Origin: an uncultured Clostridia bacterium
GTDB lineage: Bacteria; Bacillota; Clostridia; Oscillospirales; CAG-272
NCBI GenBank assembly: GCA_947630625.1
Contig: CANRIL010000001.1
Coordinates: 1 to 47,354 of the forward strand
Reading direction: 5' to 3'
DNA length: 47,354 nt
In this document: positions 7,771 through 16,864 of the stretch, piece after piece
How positions within the stretch are numbered: the stretch's first letter is position 1
How the letters are laid out: each line of letters begins with the position of its first letter
Position numbers and translations under genes: made by a program
Notes under the pieces: generated by a model
Databases searched by the model: none
Seen by the model: the letters and a program-made list of their open reading frames with translations, nothing else
Told to the model about the DNA's origin: nothing

Positions 7771-8603
7771 AATGAGTCGATCTGTTCACGCAGCCACGAA
7801 AGCGTGCGGCAGAGCTTGTCTATGTCGAGTCCGTCTTCCGACATGACAGGGGACTCAAGCGTAAATGTGCCGCCGTAACCGACATTTTTAAGTCCTGAGA
7901 AGAGAGCGGGGAAGTCAACAGTCCCCTCGTTCGGGTGCAGGATCGGACGTATTGCGGAAAACTGGCGGAACCCTCCGCCGAAATCGCTGATGTGGATATG
8001 CGATATCCGACCCGATTTCATGTAATCCGAGTCGATGATTTTGCCTATCTGACCGTGAAGCTGACCGAAGCGCACGTCAAAAATGAAGCCGCAGCCGCAT
8101 CCTTCAAGCTCATGCCAGCGGGAGAGCGGGTCAAGGCTGACGCACGGGATATTTTCGATCATAACATCTATCCCATATCCGGCGGCGTCTGACATTATCT
8201 CGTCCGCGAACGAGGCGTTATACGCAAAATTCAGGTCAGATTCCGTTCCGCCCCAGAGGTGCAAAACGACGCGGCGGCAGTCGAGCGCGCGCGTGTATTC
8301 AAGATTTTTGCGCCAGAGCCGCATGGACTCCCGCGCGTTTTCTTCGCCGCCGCGCGACAGGAGAAGCCCGATGTCCTTGTCGGCATGGACGACGGCGCAG
8401 CGCAGCCCGGAGCGGCGGATAATGTCAAGCTTTTCCGTGTCGCCGTCGTAAAACGCGGGCGTTATGACGTGCTCGATGCCGTCAGCTCCCGTGAGCTCGC
8501 AGACTCGCGGCAGCTCCCGCTCGATGACGGAGTGGTCAAAGCCGGTGACTCTGCCGATGACGGTGCCCGTCGAGCAGTACATTTCATTTCTTTTCCCGTT
8601 CAT
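7767..8603 (-). CDS. Sugar phosphate isomerase/epimerase, TIM barrel
   Basis: A 278-residue protein with the AP-endonuclease-2 TIM-barrel pattern: AVVHAD, VVLHLWGG, VMIENIP, FIFDVRFGQLHGQ, ISHIHISD and TFTLESP, each a strand end carrying a His, Glu or Asp typical of metal binding in the xylose-isomerase-like superfamily. The reaction is likely sugar isomerisation or epimerisation; the substrate is unknown. It overlaps the aminotransferase stop (ATGA at 8600-8603) and the rluB start, so it is coupled to both, although no functional link among them is obvious. Confidence 0.8.
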   Translation of the reverse strand: MNGKRNEMYCSTGTVIGRVTGFDHSVIERELPRVCELTGADGIEHVITPAFYDGDTEKLDIIRRSGLRCAVVHADKDIGLLLSRGGEENARESMRLWRKNLEYTRALDCRRVVLHLWGGTESDLNFAYNASFADEIMSDAAGYGIDVMIENIPCVSLDPLSRWHELEGCGCGFIFDVRFGQLHGQIGKIIDSDYMKSGRISHIHISDFGGGFRQFSAIRPILHPNEGTVDFPALFSGLKNVGYGGTFTLESPVMSEDGLDIDKLCRTLSWLREQIDSL

Positions 8604-9766
8604 AGCGACTTAACAAACCCTTCTATTTTATGTAACGCCTTATCTATATGAGAAACTGAGTAAGCGTATGATATCCGCGCGAACCCCTCTCCGCACGCGC
8701 CGAACGCCGTGCCCGGAACGATCGCAACGCCTGCCTCATATAGCAGCCGCTCGCAGAATTTCTCGCACGGCAAGCCGAAGCGCCCGACTTGCGCCCAGAC
8801 GTAGAACGCGCCCTCCGGCGTCCCGCAGTGAAGACCGATACTGTTCAGCCCGTCGACGATATAGCGCCGGCGTCTGTCATATTCGGAACGCATCATCTCG
8901 ATGTCGCTGTCCCCGTTTTCAAGCGCCTCTATCGCCGCGTACTGAGACGTTGTAGGCGCGCACATTATGGCGTATTGGTGTATCTTGAATATTTCCTTTG
9001 ATATCTCGCGCGGCGCGCACACGTAGCCGAGGCGCCAGCCGGTCATGGCGTATGCCTTTGAAAAGCCGGAGGCGAGGATCGTCCGTTCACGCATACCGTC
9101 GATCGAAGCGACAGAGACGTGACGCCCGCCGTATGTCAGCTCCGCGTAAATTTCGTCCGAAAGGATAAGGACATCAGTCCCGCGTATCACATCGGCAATT
9201 GCTTCGAGGTCGTCACGGTCAAGGATCGCGCCGGTAGGATTGTTCGGAAAGGGAAGAATGAGCAGTTTTGTCCGCTCCGTTATCGCGGCTCGCAGCGCGT
9301 CAGGCGAGAGCTTGAATCCGTTTTCAGCCGTCGTTTCGAGCAGTACCGGGACGCCGCCCGCCAGTCTTACTATAGGTTCATAGCAGACGAAGCAGGGGAC
9401 GGGGATAATGACCTCGTCCCCTGGGTTGACGACGGCGCGGACGGCGCTGTCGATCGCTTCACTCCCGCCGACCGTGACCGTTATCTCCGAATCGGGAGCG
9501 TATGTAAGCCCGAACCGGCGGTGAAGATAGCGGGAGATCGACTCGCGCAGCGCCAGAAGTCCGCTGTTTGACGTGTAATAAGTCCGCCCTTCCTCAAGGC
9601 TCTCGATTCCGGCGACGCGGATGTGCCACGGAGTCACAAAGTCGGGCTGACCGACGGTGAGCGAGACGACATCCTCCATCGAATCCAAAAGGTCAAAATA
9701 TTTTCTGATCCCCGACGGTTCGAGTTTGCTGACCGTGCGGGAGATCAGTTCGCGATACGGCTTCAT
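8600..9766 (-). CDS. Class I/II pyridoxal-phosphate aminotransferase
   Basis: A 388-residue fold-type I aminotransferase. Visible motifs are VGQPDF, the cofactor-contact region TVGGSEAIDS, PFPNNPTGA, LSDEIYAELTYGG with the Asp that pairs with the PLP nitrogen, and SGFSKAYAMTGWRLGY with the Schiff-base Lys. This is the aspartate/branched-chain-type aminotransferase pattern; the amino acid specificity is not clear. ATG 9766 is chosen over GTG 9778 because it forms an ATGA overlap with the Lrp gene stop and has GGGGGTG about 9 bases upstream. Placement after an Lrp/AsnC regulator suggests amino-acid-responsive control. Confidence 0.9.
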   Translation of the reverse strand: MKPYRELISRTVSKLEPSGIRKYFDLLDSMEDVVSLTVGQPDFVTPWHIRVAGIESLEEGRTYYTSNSGLLALRESISRYLHRRFGLTYAPDSEITVTVGGSEAIDSAVRAVVNPGDEVIIPVPCFVCYEPIVRLAGGVPVLLETTAENGFKLSPDALRAAITERTKLLILPFPNNPTGAILDRDDLEAIADVIRGTDVLILSDEIYAELTYGGRHVSVASIDGMRERTILASGFSKAYAMTGWRLGYVCAPREISKEIFKIHQYAIMCAPTTSQYAAIEALENGDSDIEMMRSEYDRRRRYIVDGLNSIGLHCGTPEGAFYVWAQVGRFGLPCEKFCERLLYEAGVAIVPGTAFGACGEGFARISYAYSVSHIDKALHKIEGFVKSL

Positions 9767-10242
9767 ATGAAGTCGCACCCCCGCAGATCTTCCGTGACCG
9801 CGCCGAATACGATCCCGTCCGACTTATATTTTCGCAGGACAAAGTGAGTTGCCGTTGAGACGACATCCTCAAGCGGCGCGAGCTTCTGCGCGACGAAGTA
9901 CGCGACCTCCTTCATCGTGCGCCCCTCGATTATGCAGGCGAGGTCGTAGCCGCCGGACATGAGATAGAGGCTCTTGACTTCGGGATAGCGGTATATACGT
10001 TCCGCGATCCGGTCAAAACCGCGGTCGCGCTGGGGCGTGATCTTTATCTCGATGAACGCGGTACAGTATTCGCGGTCAGTCTTGTCCCAGTCGATGACGG
10101 CGCGGTATCCGAGGATCACGCCGTCCTTTTCGCACCGTTCGATCAGTTCTCGCACGTCCCCGGTCTCTTTGCCGAGCATGACGGCGATCTGTTCTGTTGT
10201 GAGGTGCGCGTCGTTTTCTATAAGATGTAAAATTTCATTCAT
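9763..10242 (-). CDS. Lrp/AsnC-family transcriptional regulator
   Basis: A 159-residue protein. The N-terminal winged helix-turn-helix (LTTEQIAVMLGKETGDVRELIE, then GVILGYRAVIDWDK) is followed by the RAM ligand-binding domain (FIEIKITPQ, RIYRYPEVKSLYLMSGGYDLACIIEG). Family members bind amino acids as octamers and control nearby amino-acid genes; here the aminotransferase starts within its stop codon. The ribosome site is poor (GAAAGA). It lies 68 bp behind the MutS-like gene, so it may be read from the upstream promoter or from an unseen one. Confidence 0.9.
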   Translation of the reverse strand: MNEILHLIENDAHLTTEQIAVMLGKETGDVRELIERCEKDGVILGYRAVIDWDKTDREYCTAFIEIKITPQRDRGFDRIAERIYRYPEVKSLYLMSGGYDLACIIEGRTMKEVAYFVAQKLAPLEDVVSTATHFVLRKYKSDGIVFGAVTEDLRGCDFI

Positions 10243-10310
10243 AAATATGTCTTTCGCGTTTTGCGGTATGAAGGTTATTATTGTGAGCGCGCGTTTGCCG
10301 CGCGGCGTCG

Positions 10311-11924
10311 TTATTTTTTCAGCCTGTCGCCGAGCTTTGCCATGATCTGGTCAAACGAGAGGTTGTATTTTTCGGCGATATCGTGCGCGTAGCTCTTCCC
10401 GTCGGGGCGCTGACGCAGTATCTTGAAGCTGCGTCTGCCGTCGTCTATTCCGGCGACAAGATTGTCGACATGGACGCCCCCGCGCGCCGCGGAATCGGCG
10501 TTGATATCGTCGACCTTTGCGGCAAGCTCGTGCAGATGCGTTGAGAACAGCGCGTGACAGCCGAGGACGGCAAATCCGGTCAGAACCTCGGCGGCGATGT
10601 ATGACGCCTCAAACGAACCGGTCGACGAAAGGGATTCGTCGAGCAGAACGAGGCTGTGCCGCGTCGCATGATTGAAAATTTCCTCAAGGCGCGCACATTC
10701 TTCACCTAACCTGCCTTTGTCGATCGTGTCGTCACTGCCTGTCGGGAAATGGGCGAATATTCCGTCGCACGGGGAGATCACGGCGCTTTCGGCAGGGACG
10801 GGAAGACCGAGCATGCAGAGCGCGACCGCCTGACCGAGCGCGCACGTGATGACTGATTTTCCGCCGCGGTTTGGGCCTGTAAGGACGTAAATTCCGGCGT
10901 TTTCGTCGAAGTCGAGATCGTTTGTGACGATCTCGTCCTCGATGCGAAGCGCGACGACGGGATTTGCGAGCGCTTTAAACGACAGCGCCTGCTCTTCGAC
11001 CGGGCGCACGTCCGGGCGGCAGAGCGTGATCCCGCGGCGGCGCAGCGCCGAAATTATGCGGGAGCTCTTTACAACGAATTCGACCTCAGGCAGAAGCGAG
11101 AGCAGGAAATCCGTATTTTCAAGGACATATTCGGAAACGAGATGACGCCACGAGCGCACCGAGCTGCGGAAAACGTCGTTTATTGCGGCGTAAAACGCGT
11201 GCGTCGTCGCGTACTGCTGATTCTCGGACTGACCCTTGATGAACGGGGACAGCGGCGCGATGCACGTATTCTCGTCGTTCTTGAAATTGAGCCGAAGAAT
11301 TTTGTCGATCACCTCTCCGCTTTTGAACGGGCGGGAATTGATCGAGAGCACGCCCGCGTAGACGGGGCGAAGCTGAGAATCGAGATTGACGCCGATGGTG
11401 ACGCTCTTTATATCGCGGACGCGCTGGGTCAGCGCGTTGAGTTTTTCGTTGAGATCGCGGTAATAGTCGCTCTCGGTCAGCTCGGTTATGCGGTCGCAGA
11501 GCGCCCGGAACGCGTCGCTCTTTACGCGGTCGCGGCAGCCAGAAAGCCCCTTGTGCATGATCGAGAGGCACGATGTATAAAGCTCTATCTCGGAAAGCGA
11601 GAAAAGGTACGATTCGGTGTCGGTACCGCCGGCGGAAACGGCGTTTGACGCGAGGCGGCGCAGCTCCTCAATGTCAAGAAGCACGGGCACAACCTTTGAA
11701 AGCGTCTCGGCAAGCTCCGGGCACGCTTCCATGTCCTCAAATATGTCCTGCCTGTACCTTATGACCTCGGGCGAGGTCGTGAAAAATTCTTCGAGAGGCG
11801 CGTTGTTGAGCTGAAAGAGCAGGTCGAGCTCAAGCTGCTCGATAGTGTCCGCCGAAATGTCCGGGGCGGGGTCGTGTCCTTTATAGCCGGACGGGTACAG
11901 GAGCGAAAAATCCGAAAGATCCAT
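10311..11924 (-). CDS. MutS-family ATPase lacking the mismatch-recognition domain
   Basis: A 537-residue protein, much shorter than MutS (~850). It lacks the N-terminal mismatch-reading and connector domains and has no C-terminal Smr nuclease. The N-terminal two thirds are helical (core/lever region). The C-terminal third is the MutS ATPase: Walker A GPNRGGKS (usual GPNMGGKS), GSDDTIDKGRLGEE, Walker B LVLLDESLSSTGSFEAS in place of the DELGRGTS consensus, and STHLHELA. It is likely a DNA- or nucleic-acid-binding ABC ATPase of the unclassified MutS-like group rather than a mismatch repair enzyme. The AAGGAGG site is unusually far (15 bases) from ATG 11924. First gene of the minus-strand operon. 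Confidence 0.8.
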   Translation of the reverse strand: MDLSDFSLLYPSGYKGHDPAPDISADTIEQLELDLLFQLNNAPLEEFFTTSPEVIRYRQDIFEDMEACPELAETLSKVVPVLLDIEELRRLASNAVSAGGTDTESYLFSLSEIELYTSCLSIMHKGLSGCRDRVKSDAFRALCDRITELTESDYYRDLNEKLNALTQRVRDIKSVTIGVNLDSQLRPVYAGVLSINSRPFKSGEVIDKILRLNFKNDENTCIAPLSPFIKGQSENQQYATTHAFYAAINDVFRSSVRSWRHLVSEYVLENTDFLLSLLPEVEFVVKSSRIISALRRRGITLCRPDVRPVEEQALSFKALANPVVALRIEDEIVTNDLDFDENAGIYVLTGPNRGGKSVITCALGQAVALCMLGLPVPAESAVISPCDGIFAHFPTGSDDTIDKGRLGEECARLEEIFNHATRHSLVLLDESLSSTGSFEASYIAAEVLTGFAVLGCHALFSTHLHELAAKVDDINADSAARGGVHVDNLVAGIDDGRRSFKILRQRPDGKSYAHDIAEKYNLSFDQIMAKLGDRLKK

Positions 11925-12002
11925 GATTATATAAAAATGCCTCCTTAGCTCTTCTTTAGGTTAGCCGGAGAAATCGCTTATGCTTACATAACTCCATATT
12001 AA

Positions 12003-12031
12003 TCATACCACAACTCCCCGCGGTTGAAAAG
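12003..12031 (-). promoter_or_regulatory. Probable promoter of the minus-strand operon
   Basis: TTTTCA (12026-12031), 17 bp, TATGAT (12003-12008) on the minus strand. The match is moderate. Confidence 0.45.
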
Positions 12032-12081
12032 ATATATTTTTGATTTTTTTGCCGTCAACCGGAATAAGTCGCTTCACATTG

Positions 12082-12110
12082 TTGTCTCGGAGCGCGATTT
12101 GTGGTAAAAT
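12082..12110 (+). promoter_or_regulatory. Promoter of the flavoprotein gene
   Basis: TTGTCT (12082-12087), 17 bp, TAAAAT (12105-12110). Transcription would start near 12117, which excludes GTG 12117 as a start codon. Confidence 0.75.
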
Positions 12111-12152
12111 TCATAAGTGAAAGGGCATTTTCCCGGAGGTGAAAGAAATATC

Positions 12153-14126
12153 ATGAAGGACTGCACAAAGCTGCCTGATTATTATGTTGAAACGGAATAC
12201 GGGCGCGTTCCCGTGCGCGTATACGACGCCGTGATCGTCGGCAGCGGGGCTGCCGGATTCGGCTGCGCCGTCGAGCTTGCGGCTCTCGGGTGCGAAAGCT
12301 TTGCCATCGTGACGGAGGGGCGCAATATGGGCACCTCGCGCAACACGGGCAGCGACAAGCAGACTTATTATAAGCTCGGCGACGGCGACCGCGCCGTTGA
12401 TATGGCTGTCGGAATGGCGTCGGGCGGCTCGATGCACGGAGACTTAGCGCTCGTCGAATCAATAAACTCGCTGCGCGGATTTCACCGGCTTACCTCTCTC
12501 GGCGTGCCTTTCCCGCATAACGAATTCGGCGAATACACGGGCTATCGCACGGATCATGACACGTCTTCACGTGCAACGTCCTGCGGGCCTCTCACGTCAA
12601 AGTATATGACGGAAGCTCTCGAACGGGAAGCAGATGCCGGAAATATTCCGCTTTATGACGGGTTCCGCGCCGTCTCGATTTTGAAAGACGGAGATCATGC
12701 GGCGGGGATTCTGACCGTATGCCCTGATGCGGCGGACGAGAGCAACAAATTCGGGCTTTCAATATTCGCGGCGGAAAACGTCGTCTGGGCTGTCGGAGGA
12801 CCTTCGGCGATATATGAGTCTACGGTTTATCCGGAGAGCCAGACGTGCGCGCTCGGCGCGGCGCTTTTATGCGGGGCGCGCGGGATCAATCTGACCGAGA
12901 GCCAGTACGGAATGGCGTCGCTGTCGCCGCGCTGGAACGTGTCCGGCAGCTATCAGCAGGTCCTCCCGCGGTATGTCTCAACGGACGCTGACGGAGGCAA
13001 TATGCGCGAGTTTCTTGGCGATTACATAAGCGACCCGGGCGATTTGCTGGCGGCGATCTTTAAAAAAGGGTACGAGTGGCCGTTTTCGGCTGCGCGGATA
13101 TATTCGGGCGGACATTATCTTTCAAGCGCCGTCGATCTTGCCGTCTTTTCGGAGCATTTGCGCGGCAGGCGCGTATTCCTCGATTACAGGGAAAACCCGC
13201 GCGAGCTGCTGAAAAACGGCGCGCCCGATTTTTCGCTCGCGGGGGAGGAGGCGCACGCATATCTTCAAAGCTGCGGCAGCGTCGGGGCATCGCCGATCGA
13301 GCGGCTCACGGCGATGAATGAACCGGCGATCGAGCTATACCGCTCGCGCGGCGTCGATCTTTACCGAGAGATGCTTGAAATCTCCGTTTGCGCCCAGCAC
13401 TGCAACGGCGGGATAGAGGTCGACAAATGGTATGAAAGCGCGGTTCCGGGATTGTTTATAATCGGCGAAGCGGCCGGAGTTTTCGGCGTGACCCGCCCGG
13501 GCGGAAGCGCGCTCAACTCGACTCAGGTCGGCGGGATACGCGCGGCTGAAAAGATCGTTTATAAAATTCGCCGGCGTGGCGCGGGAGATCATACCCGCAT
13601 TGACGGCGGGATGATCTCCGGGCTCGTTTTCACCGGGGAGGACGAGCCGACGCTCAAGCGGATATTTGAAATGCGCGCGGAGTACGGCAGGCGGATGACG
13701 GAGTGCTGTTCGTTTTTGCGGGACGAAAAAAAGATCCGCGGCGCGCTCGAAAGCGTTTTATATGAGCTGCGCACGTTTTCGCGCTTCGGCGCGCGTTCGC
13801 CCCGCCAGCTTTCGGAGCTTTACATAAATCGCGATATTTTGCTGACACAGGCGTCAATGCTTTCGTCTGCCGGATTTTATATCGCCGACGGCGGCTTGTC
13901 GCGCGGTTCGTATCTTGTCACAGACCGTTCGGCGGAGGATGTCATCCGCGACAGGCGCGAGATCAAGACCGACACAGAGCACGCAGGCGTTGTTCTGACT
14001 GCATCTATCGAGGCGGATGGCTCATTCCGGTGCGCGTTTGAGCCGTGCCGCCCGATACCGGGAGGCGAATACTGGTTCGAGACTGTTTACCGCGACTACA
14101 GAATGGGCGAAATATACGATAAATGA
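12153..14126 (+). CDS. FAD-binding oxidoreductase, fumarate-reductase flavoprotein-like
   Basis: A 657-residue protein. The N-terminal FAD site is DAVIVGSGAAGFGCAVELA, followed by SRNTGSDKQTYYKLGD in the region where fumarate reductase/succinate dehydrogenase flavoproteins attach or contact FAD. Later motifs are VWAVGGPSAIYESTVYPESQTCALGAAL and the C-terminal FAD loop GLFIIGEAAGVFGVTRPGGSALNSTQVGG. A helical C-terminal domain follows, as in the flavoprotein subunit family. No twin-arginine or lipoprotein signal is present, so it should be cytoplasmic. No Fe-S or membrane subunit is encoded nearby, so it is unlikely to be a respiratory complex; the substrate is unknown. ATG 12153 has GGAGGTGA 12 bases upstream, consistent with the promoter at 12082-12110. 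Confidence 0.8.
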   Translation: MKDCTKLPDYYVETEYGRVPVRVYDAVIVGSGAAGFGCAVELAALGCESFAIVTEGRNMGTSRNTGSDKQTYYKLGDGDRAVDMAVGMASGGSMHGDLALVESINSLRGFHRLTSLGVPFPHNEFGEYTGYRTDHDTSSRATSCGPLTSKYMTEALEREADAGNIPLYDGFRAVSILKDGDHAAGILTVCPDAADESNKFGLSIFAAENVVWAVGGPSAIYESTVYPESQTCALGAALLCGARGINLTESQYGMASLSPRWNVSGSYQQVLPRYVSTDADGGNMREFLGDYISDPGDLLAAIFKKGYEWPFSAARIYSGGHYLSSAVDLAVFSEHLRGRRVFLDYRENPRELLKNGAPDFSLAGEEAHAYLQSCGSVGASPIERLTAMNEPAIELYRSRGVDLYREMLEISVCAQHCNGGIEVDKWYESAVPGLFIIGEAAGVFGVTRPGGSALNSTQVGGIRAAEKIVYKIRRRGAGDHTRIDGGMISGLVFTGEDEPTLKRIFEMRAEYGRRMTECCSFLRDEKKIRGALESVLYELRTFSRFGARSPRQLSELYINRDILLTQASMLSSAGFYIADGGLSRGSYLVTDRSAEDVIRDRREIKTDTEHAGVVLTASIEADGSFRCAFEPCRPIPGGEYWFETVYRDYRMGEIYDK

Positions 14127-14272
14127 CCGAATCTCAAGGAATAATTTACACTTTGTTTACAAACGGCGCGCCCTTTTTGTGGTACACTATATATAATGGG
14201 CATTGTGCGTAAATCAGCGGCACAAATTATGACTGATTTATAAAAAAGCCGGAATATTAAGGAGAAAGAAAA

Positions 14273-15259
14273 ATGGAAAACGGGAACATGGGACAGTTGA
14301 CATTCAAGGAGGCATACGATCTATATAAGTCGATAATTGCCGAGGTCGACAACGTTGTCATTGGCAAACATTACGAGGTTACCCTCCTGACCGCGGCGAT
14401 GCTCGCCGGAGGTCATGTCCTGATCGAGGATGTTCCCGGCGTCGGCAAGACTACTCTTGCCGCGGCGCTCGCCCGCGCGGCGGGGCTTTCGTTCAAGCGC
14501 GCCCAGTTCACGCCGGACGTTATGGCGTCAGATATAACCGGCTTCAACATTTACAACAGAAAGACTGAGAGCTTCGAGATGCGCGAGGGGCTTGTCATGT
14601 GCAATCTGCTGCTCGCCGACGAGATAAACCGTGCGTCGCCGAAGACGCAGTCGTCTCTGCTCGAAGCGATGGAAGAGGGCAGGGTCACGGTCGACGGCGT
14701 GACGTACGACATCCCCGACCCGTTCTGCGTCGTGGCGACGCAGAATCCGTCTGGCTACGTCGGGACGTATCCGCTGCCGGAGGCGCAGCTCGACAGATTC
14801 ATGCTTAAGCTGTCGATGGGGTATCCGACGCTCGACGAGGAGATATCCATAATTGATACGCGAAGCCGCAGAAACCCGCTTGACGATGTTAAGACTGTCG
14901 GCAGCGTCGACGCGATCCATGAGATACAGCGCGTCGTCCGCGATGTCCGCGTCGATCCTAAGATATATAAATACATCGTGAGCCTCGTCAGCGCGACGAG
15001 GACGCATCATGCCGTCTCGCTCGGCGCGAGCCCGCGCGCGTCCGTCGCAATGATGAAGCTGGCGCAGGCGTTCGCGTTCACGCATTCGCGGGACTATGTG
15101 ATCCCGGACGACGTTTCGGCGATATTCTCGCCCGTCGTCGGGCACAGGCTTATCCTCAAGCAGGAGGCGCGCCTCAACCGCATCGCGGCGGGCGACATTC
15201 TGATGGAGATCCGCCGTTCGGTCGAGGTCCCGTACATCGAAGTGCGTAAAAAATCATGA
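14273..15259 (+). CDS. MoxR-family AAA+ ATPase
   Basis: A 328-residue AAA_3 protein of usual length. Walker A is EDVPGVGKTT, Walker B is LLLADEINRASPKTQSSLLEAMEE, sensor 1 is VATQNP, and the C-terminal lid contains SPRASVAMMKLAQAFAF. MoxR ATPases act as chaperones that assemble or activate protein complexes and are commonly encoded before DUF58 and transglutaminase genes, as here. AAGGAG lies 10 bases before ATG. It begins a plus-strand operon; AT-rich -10-like sequences (TACACT, TATAAT around 14183-14196) precede it without a convincing -35. Confidence 0.93.
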   Translation: MENGNMGQLTFKEAYDLYKSIIAEVDNVVIGKHYEVTLLTAAMLAGGHVLIEDVPGVGKTTLAAALARAAGLSFKRAQFTPDVMASDITGFNIYNRKTESFEMREGLVMCNLLLADEINRASPKTQSSLLEAMEEGRVTVDGVTYDIPDPFCVVATQNPSGYVGTYPLPEAQLDRFMLKLSMGYPTLDEEISIIDTRSRRNPLDDVKTVGSVDAIHEIQRVVRDVRVDPKIYKYIVSLVSATRTHHAVSLGASPRASVAMMKLAQAFAFTHSRDYVIPDDVSAIFSPVVGHRLILKQEARLNRIAAGDILMEIRRSVEVPYIEVRKKS

Positions 15260-16851
15260 GGTCGGAAAAAGGTGAGGGGCGCGCAGCCCACAGGACGTTT
15301 TCGCTTGGGATCGGCGCCGCGCTCTATGTGCCGCTGTTTTTGTTCGCGGTAGTGTTTACACAGGCGCTGCGCTCGCCTGTATCTGTCGTTTTCATGTGGT
15401 TCGTCGGCATGCTGCCGGTCATCTCGTTTTTCTATGCGTTGATCGGGCGCGCAAACGTCGGCGCGTTCGTGCTGTCGGATGAAACGGTGGCGGAAAAGCT
15501 CGTTCCGGTCGGATACGAGTTCCGCGTGTCAAACTATTCGATCCTGCCTTTGCCGTTTACCGAGGCTGAGATATATCTGCCGACAAAGGATGGGGTAAGC
15601 TGCGAGAGCAGGCTCGTCAGGATGTCCGTTTTGCCGCGCGGGGAATATCATTTTGAAAGCAGCGTCACGTTCATGTACCGCGGGAGCTACCGCGTCGGCG
15701 TCGGCTGCATTTACGTTTCGGACGTGCTCCGCATATTCAGGCTGCGGCGGCATGTGAATATATACAGTAAAATTTACGTCATGCCGCGCCGCATACCTTT
15801 TATGCGCGATGAGGACAATTCTCCGTCTGATTCCCCGACGGACAGCCGTCTGACCGACGGGGTCGAGTCGAGCGAGGCGAACCTGATCCGCGAATACCGC
15901 AGCGGCGACTCGCTCAAGCACATACACTGGAAGCTTTCCTCGAAGATGCAGGACCTCCAGGTCAACGATTATAAGCCGAACGCCGGTAAAAACGTCTATG
16001 TCTTCGTGGATTTCGCAACTTTATACGATTCTTCCGCCCCATCTCCCGCTCGCCGCAAAAGCAAAGGGAAAAAGCGGGTAAAGAAAAAAAGGCGCGTCGT
16101 CGCCGTCAAGCTCAACGGACATTCGCGCGAATCAAGGATGACGGCGGAAGAGAAAATGGAGGCGATCGCCGCCTCCGCAAAGGACAGGGCTGAGGCTGCC
16201 GCCGCGACCGAAAAGGGAAGGCGCTCCCTTGCCGACGGCGGAAACGTTCCTGGCAAGGAAAATGTTCCGGGTGAAAAAAATCCTGCCGCAGCGTCCGCAG
16301 ATTTGGCGGAGCAGAAGAGCATTGACGCCGATTTTGACCGGGCAAACGAGGTTTTGCCGGAGGCTTTATACGATTTTGAAGAATACTGTGCCGACGGCGT
16401 GTCGGAGGTTGCGATCGGCGCCGTGATGACGGAGCTGTCGCACGGCAGCGTCGTCACGCTGATGTGGTTTGACGAACGCGCCGACAACGGCTTTTTCTGC
16501 TACACGATCAGCTCATTCTCGGATATAGACGCATTTTTCAGGCATTTCGGGACCGCGCCTTTCTGCGACTATGACAAGAAGGTGACGCTCTTGTCCTCGC
16601 TTATCGACGACAGCGACAGCCCGACGCTCATCTACGTTACGGCGAACGCCGGGATAAACAACCTCGGCGACTATATATCGTCGTCGCACAGCGCGGGAGC
16701 CGAGAGGACAGAGATACTTCTGTTTGATCCGAAGGATAAATTCGCGAACATCGCGCTGCACAACGAATACGTTGATTTTTGCCGTGTCCGCTTCGCGGAA
16801 AACAAGCTTAAGCTGACGACGGTCGATCCGTCGTGGACAAAAACTAATTAA
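15256..16851 (+). CDS. DUF58-domain membrane protein
   Basis: A 531-residue protein. Two membrane helices near the N-terminus (about 15-40 and 43-65) precede an extracytoplasmic beta-rich segment and the DUF58 signature at about 205-235 (IREYRSGDSLKHIHWKLSS, then QVNDYKP), with a vWA-like region after it. Between the signature and the C-terminal part lies a long basic/Ala-rich insert (about residues 260-365, starting RRKSKGKKRVKKKRR), which typical DUF58 proteins lack. The start overlaps the MoxR stop (ATGA). DUF58 proteins are thought to work with MoxR and TgpA-like proteins at the envelope; their exact role is not known. Confidence 0.88.
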   Translation: MRSEKGEGRAAHRTFSLGIGAALYVPLFLFAVVFTQALRSPVSVVFMWFVGMLPVISFFYALIGRANVGAFVLSDETVAEKLVPVGYEFRVSNYSILPLPFTEAEIYLPTKDGVSCESRLVRMSVLPRGEYHFESSVTFMYRGSYRVGVGCIYVSDVLRIFRLRRHVNIYSKIYVMPRRIPFMRDEDNSPSDSPTDSRLTDGVESSEANLIREYRSGDSLKHIHWKLSSKMQDLQVNDYKPNAGKNVYVFVDFATLYDSSAPSPARRKSKGKKRVKKKRRVVAVKLNGHSRESRMTAEEKMEAIAASAKDRAEAAAATEKGRRSLADGGNVPGKENVPGEKNPAAASADLAEQKSIDADFDRANEVLPEALYDFEEYCADGVSEVAIGAVMTELSHGSVVTLMWFDERADNGFFCYTISSFSDIDAFFRHFGTAPFCDYDKKVTLLSSLIDDSDSPTLIYVTANAGINNLGDYISSSHSAGAERTEILLFDPKDKFANIALHNEYVDFCRVRFAENKLKLTTVDPSWTKTN

Positions 16852-16864
16852 AGGAGAAGACGGC

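Noticed and set aside
12117-12152. GTG start for the flavoprotein gene
   Set aside because: It coincides with the predicted transcription start; GGAGGTGA lies before ATG 12153.
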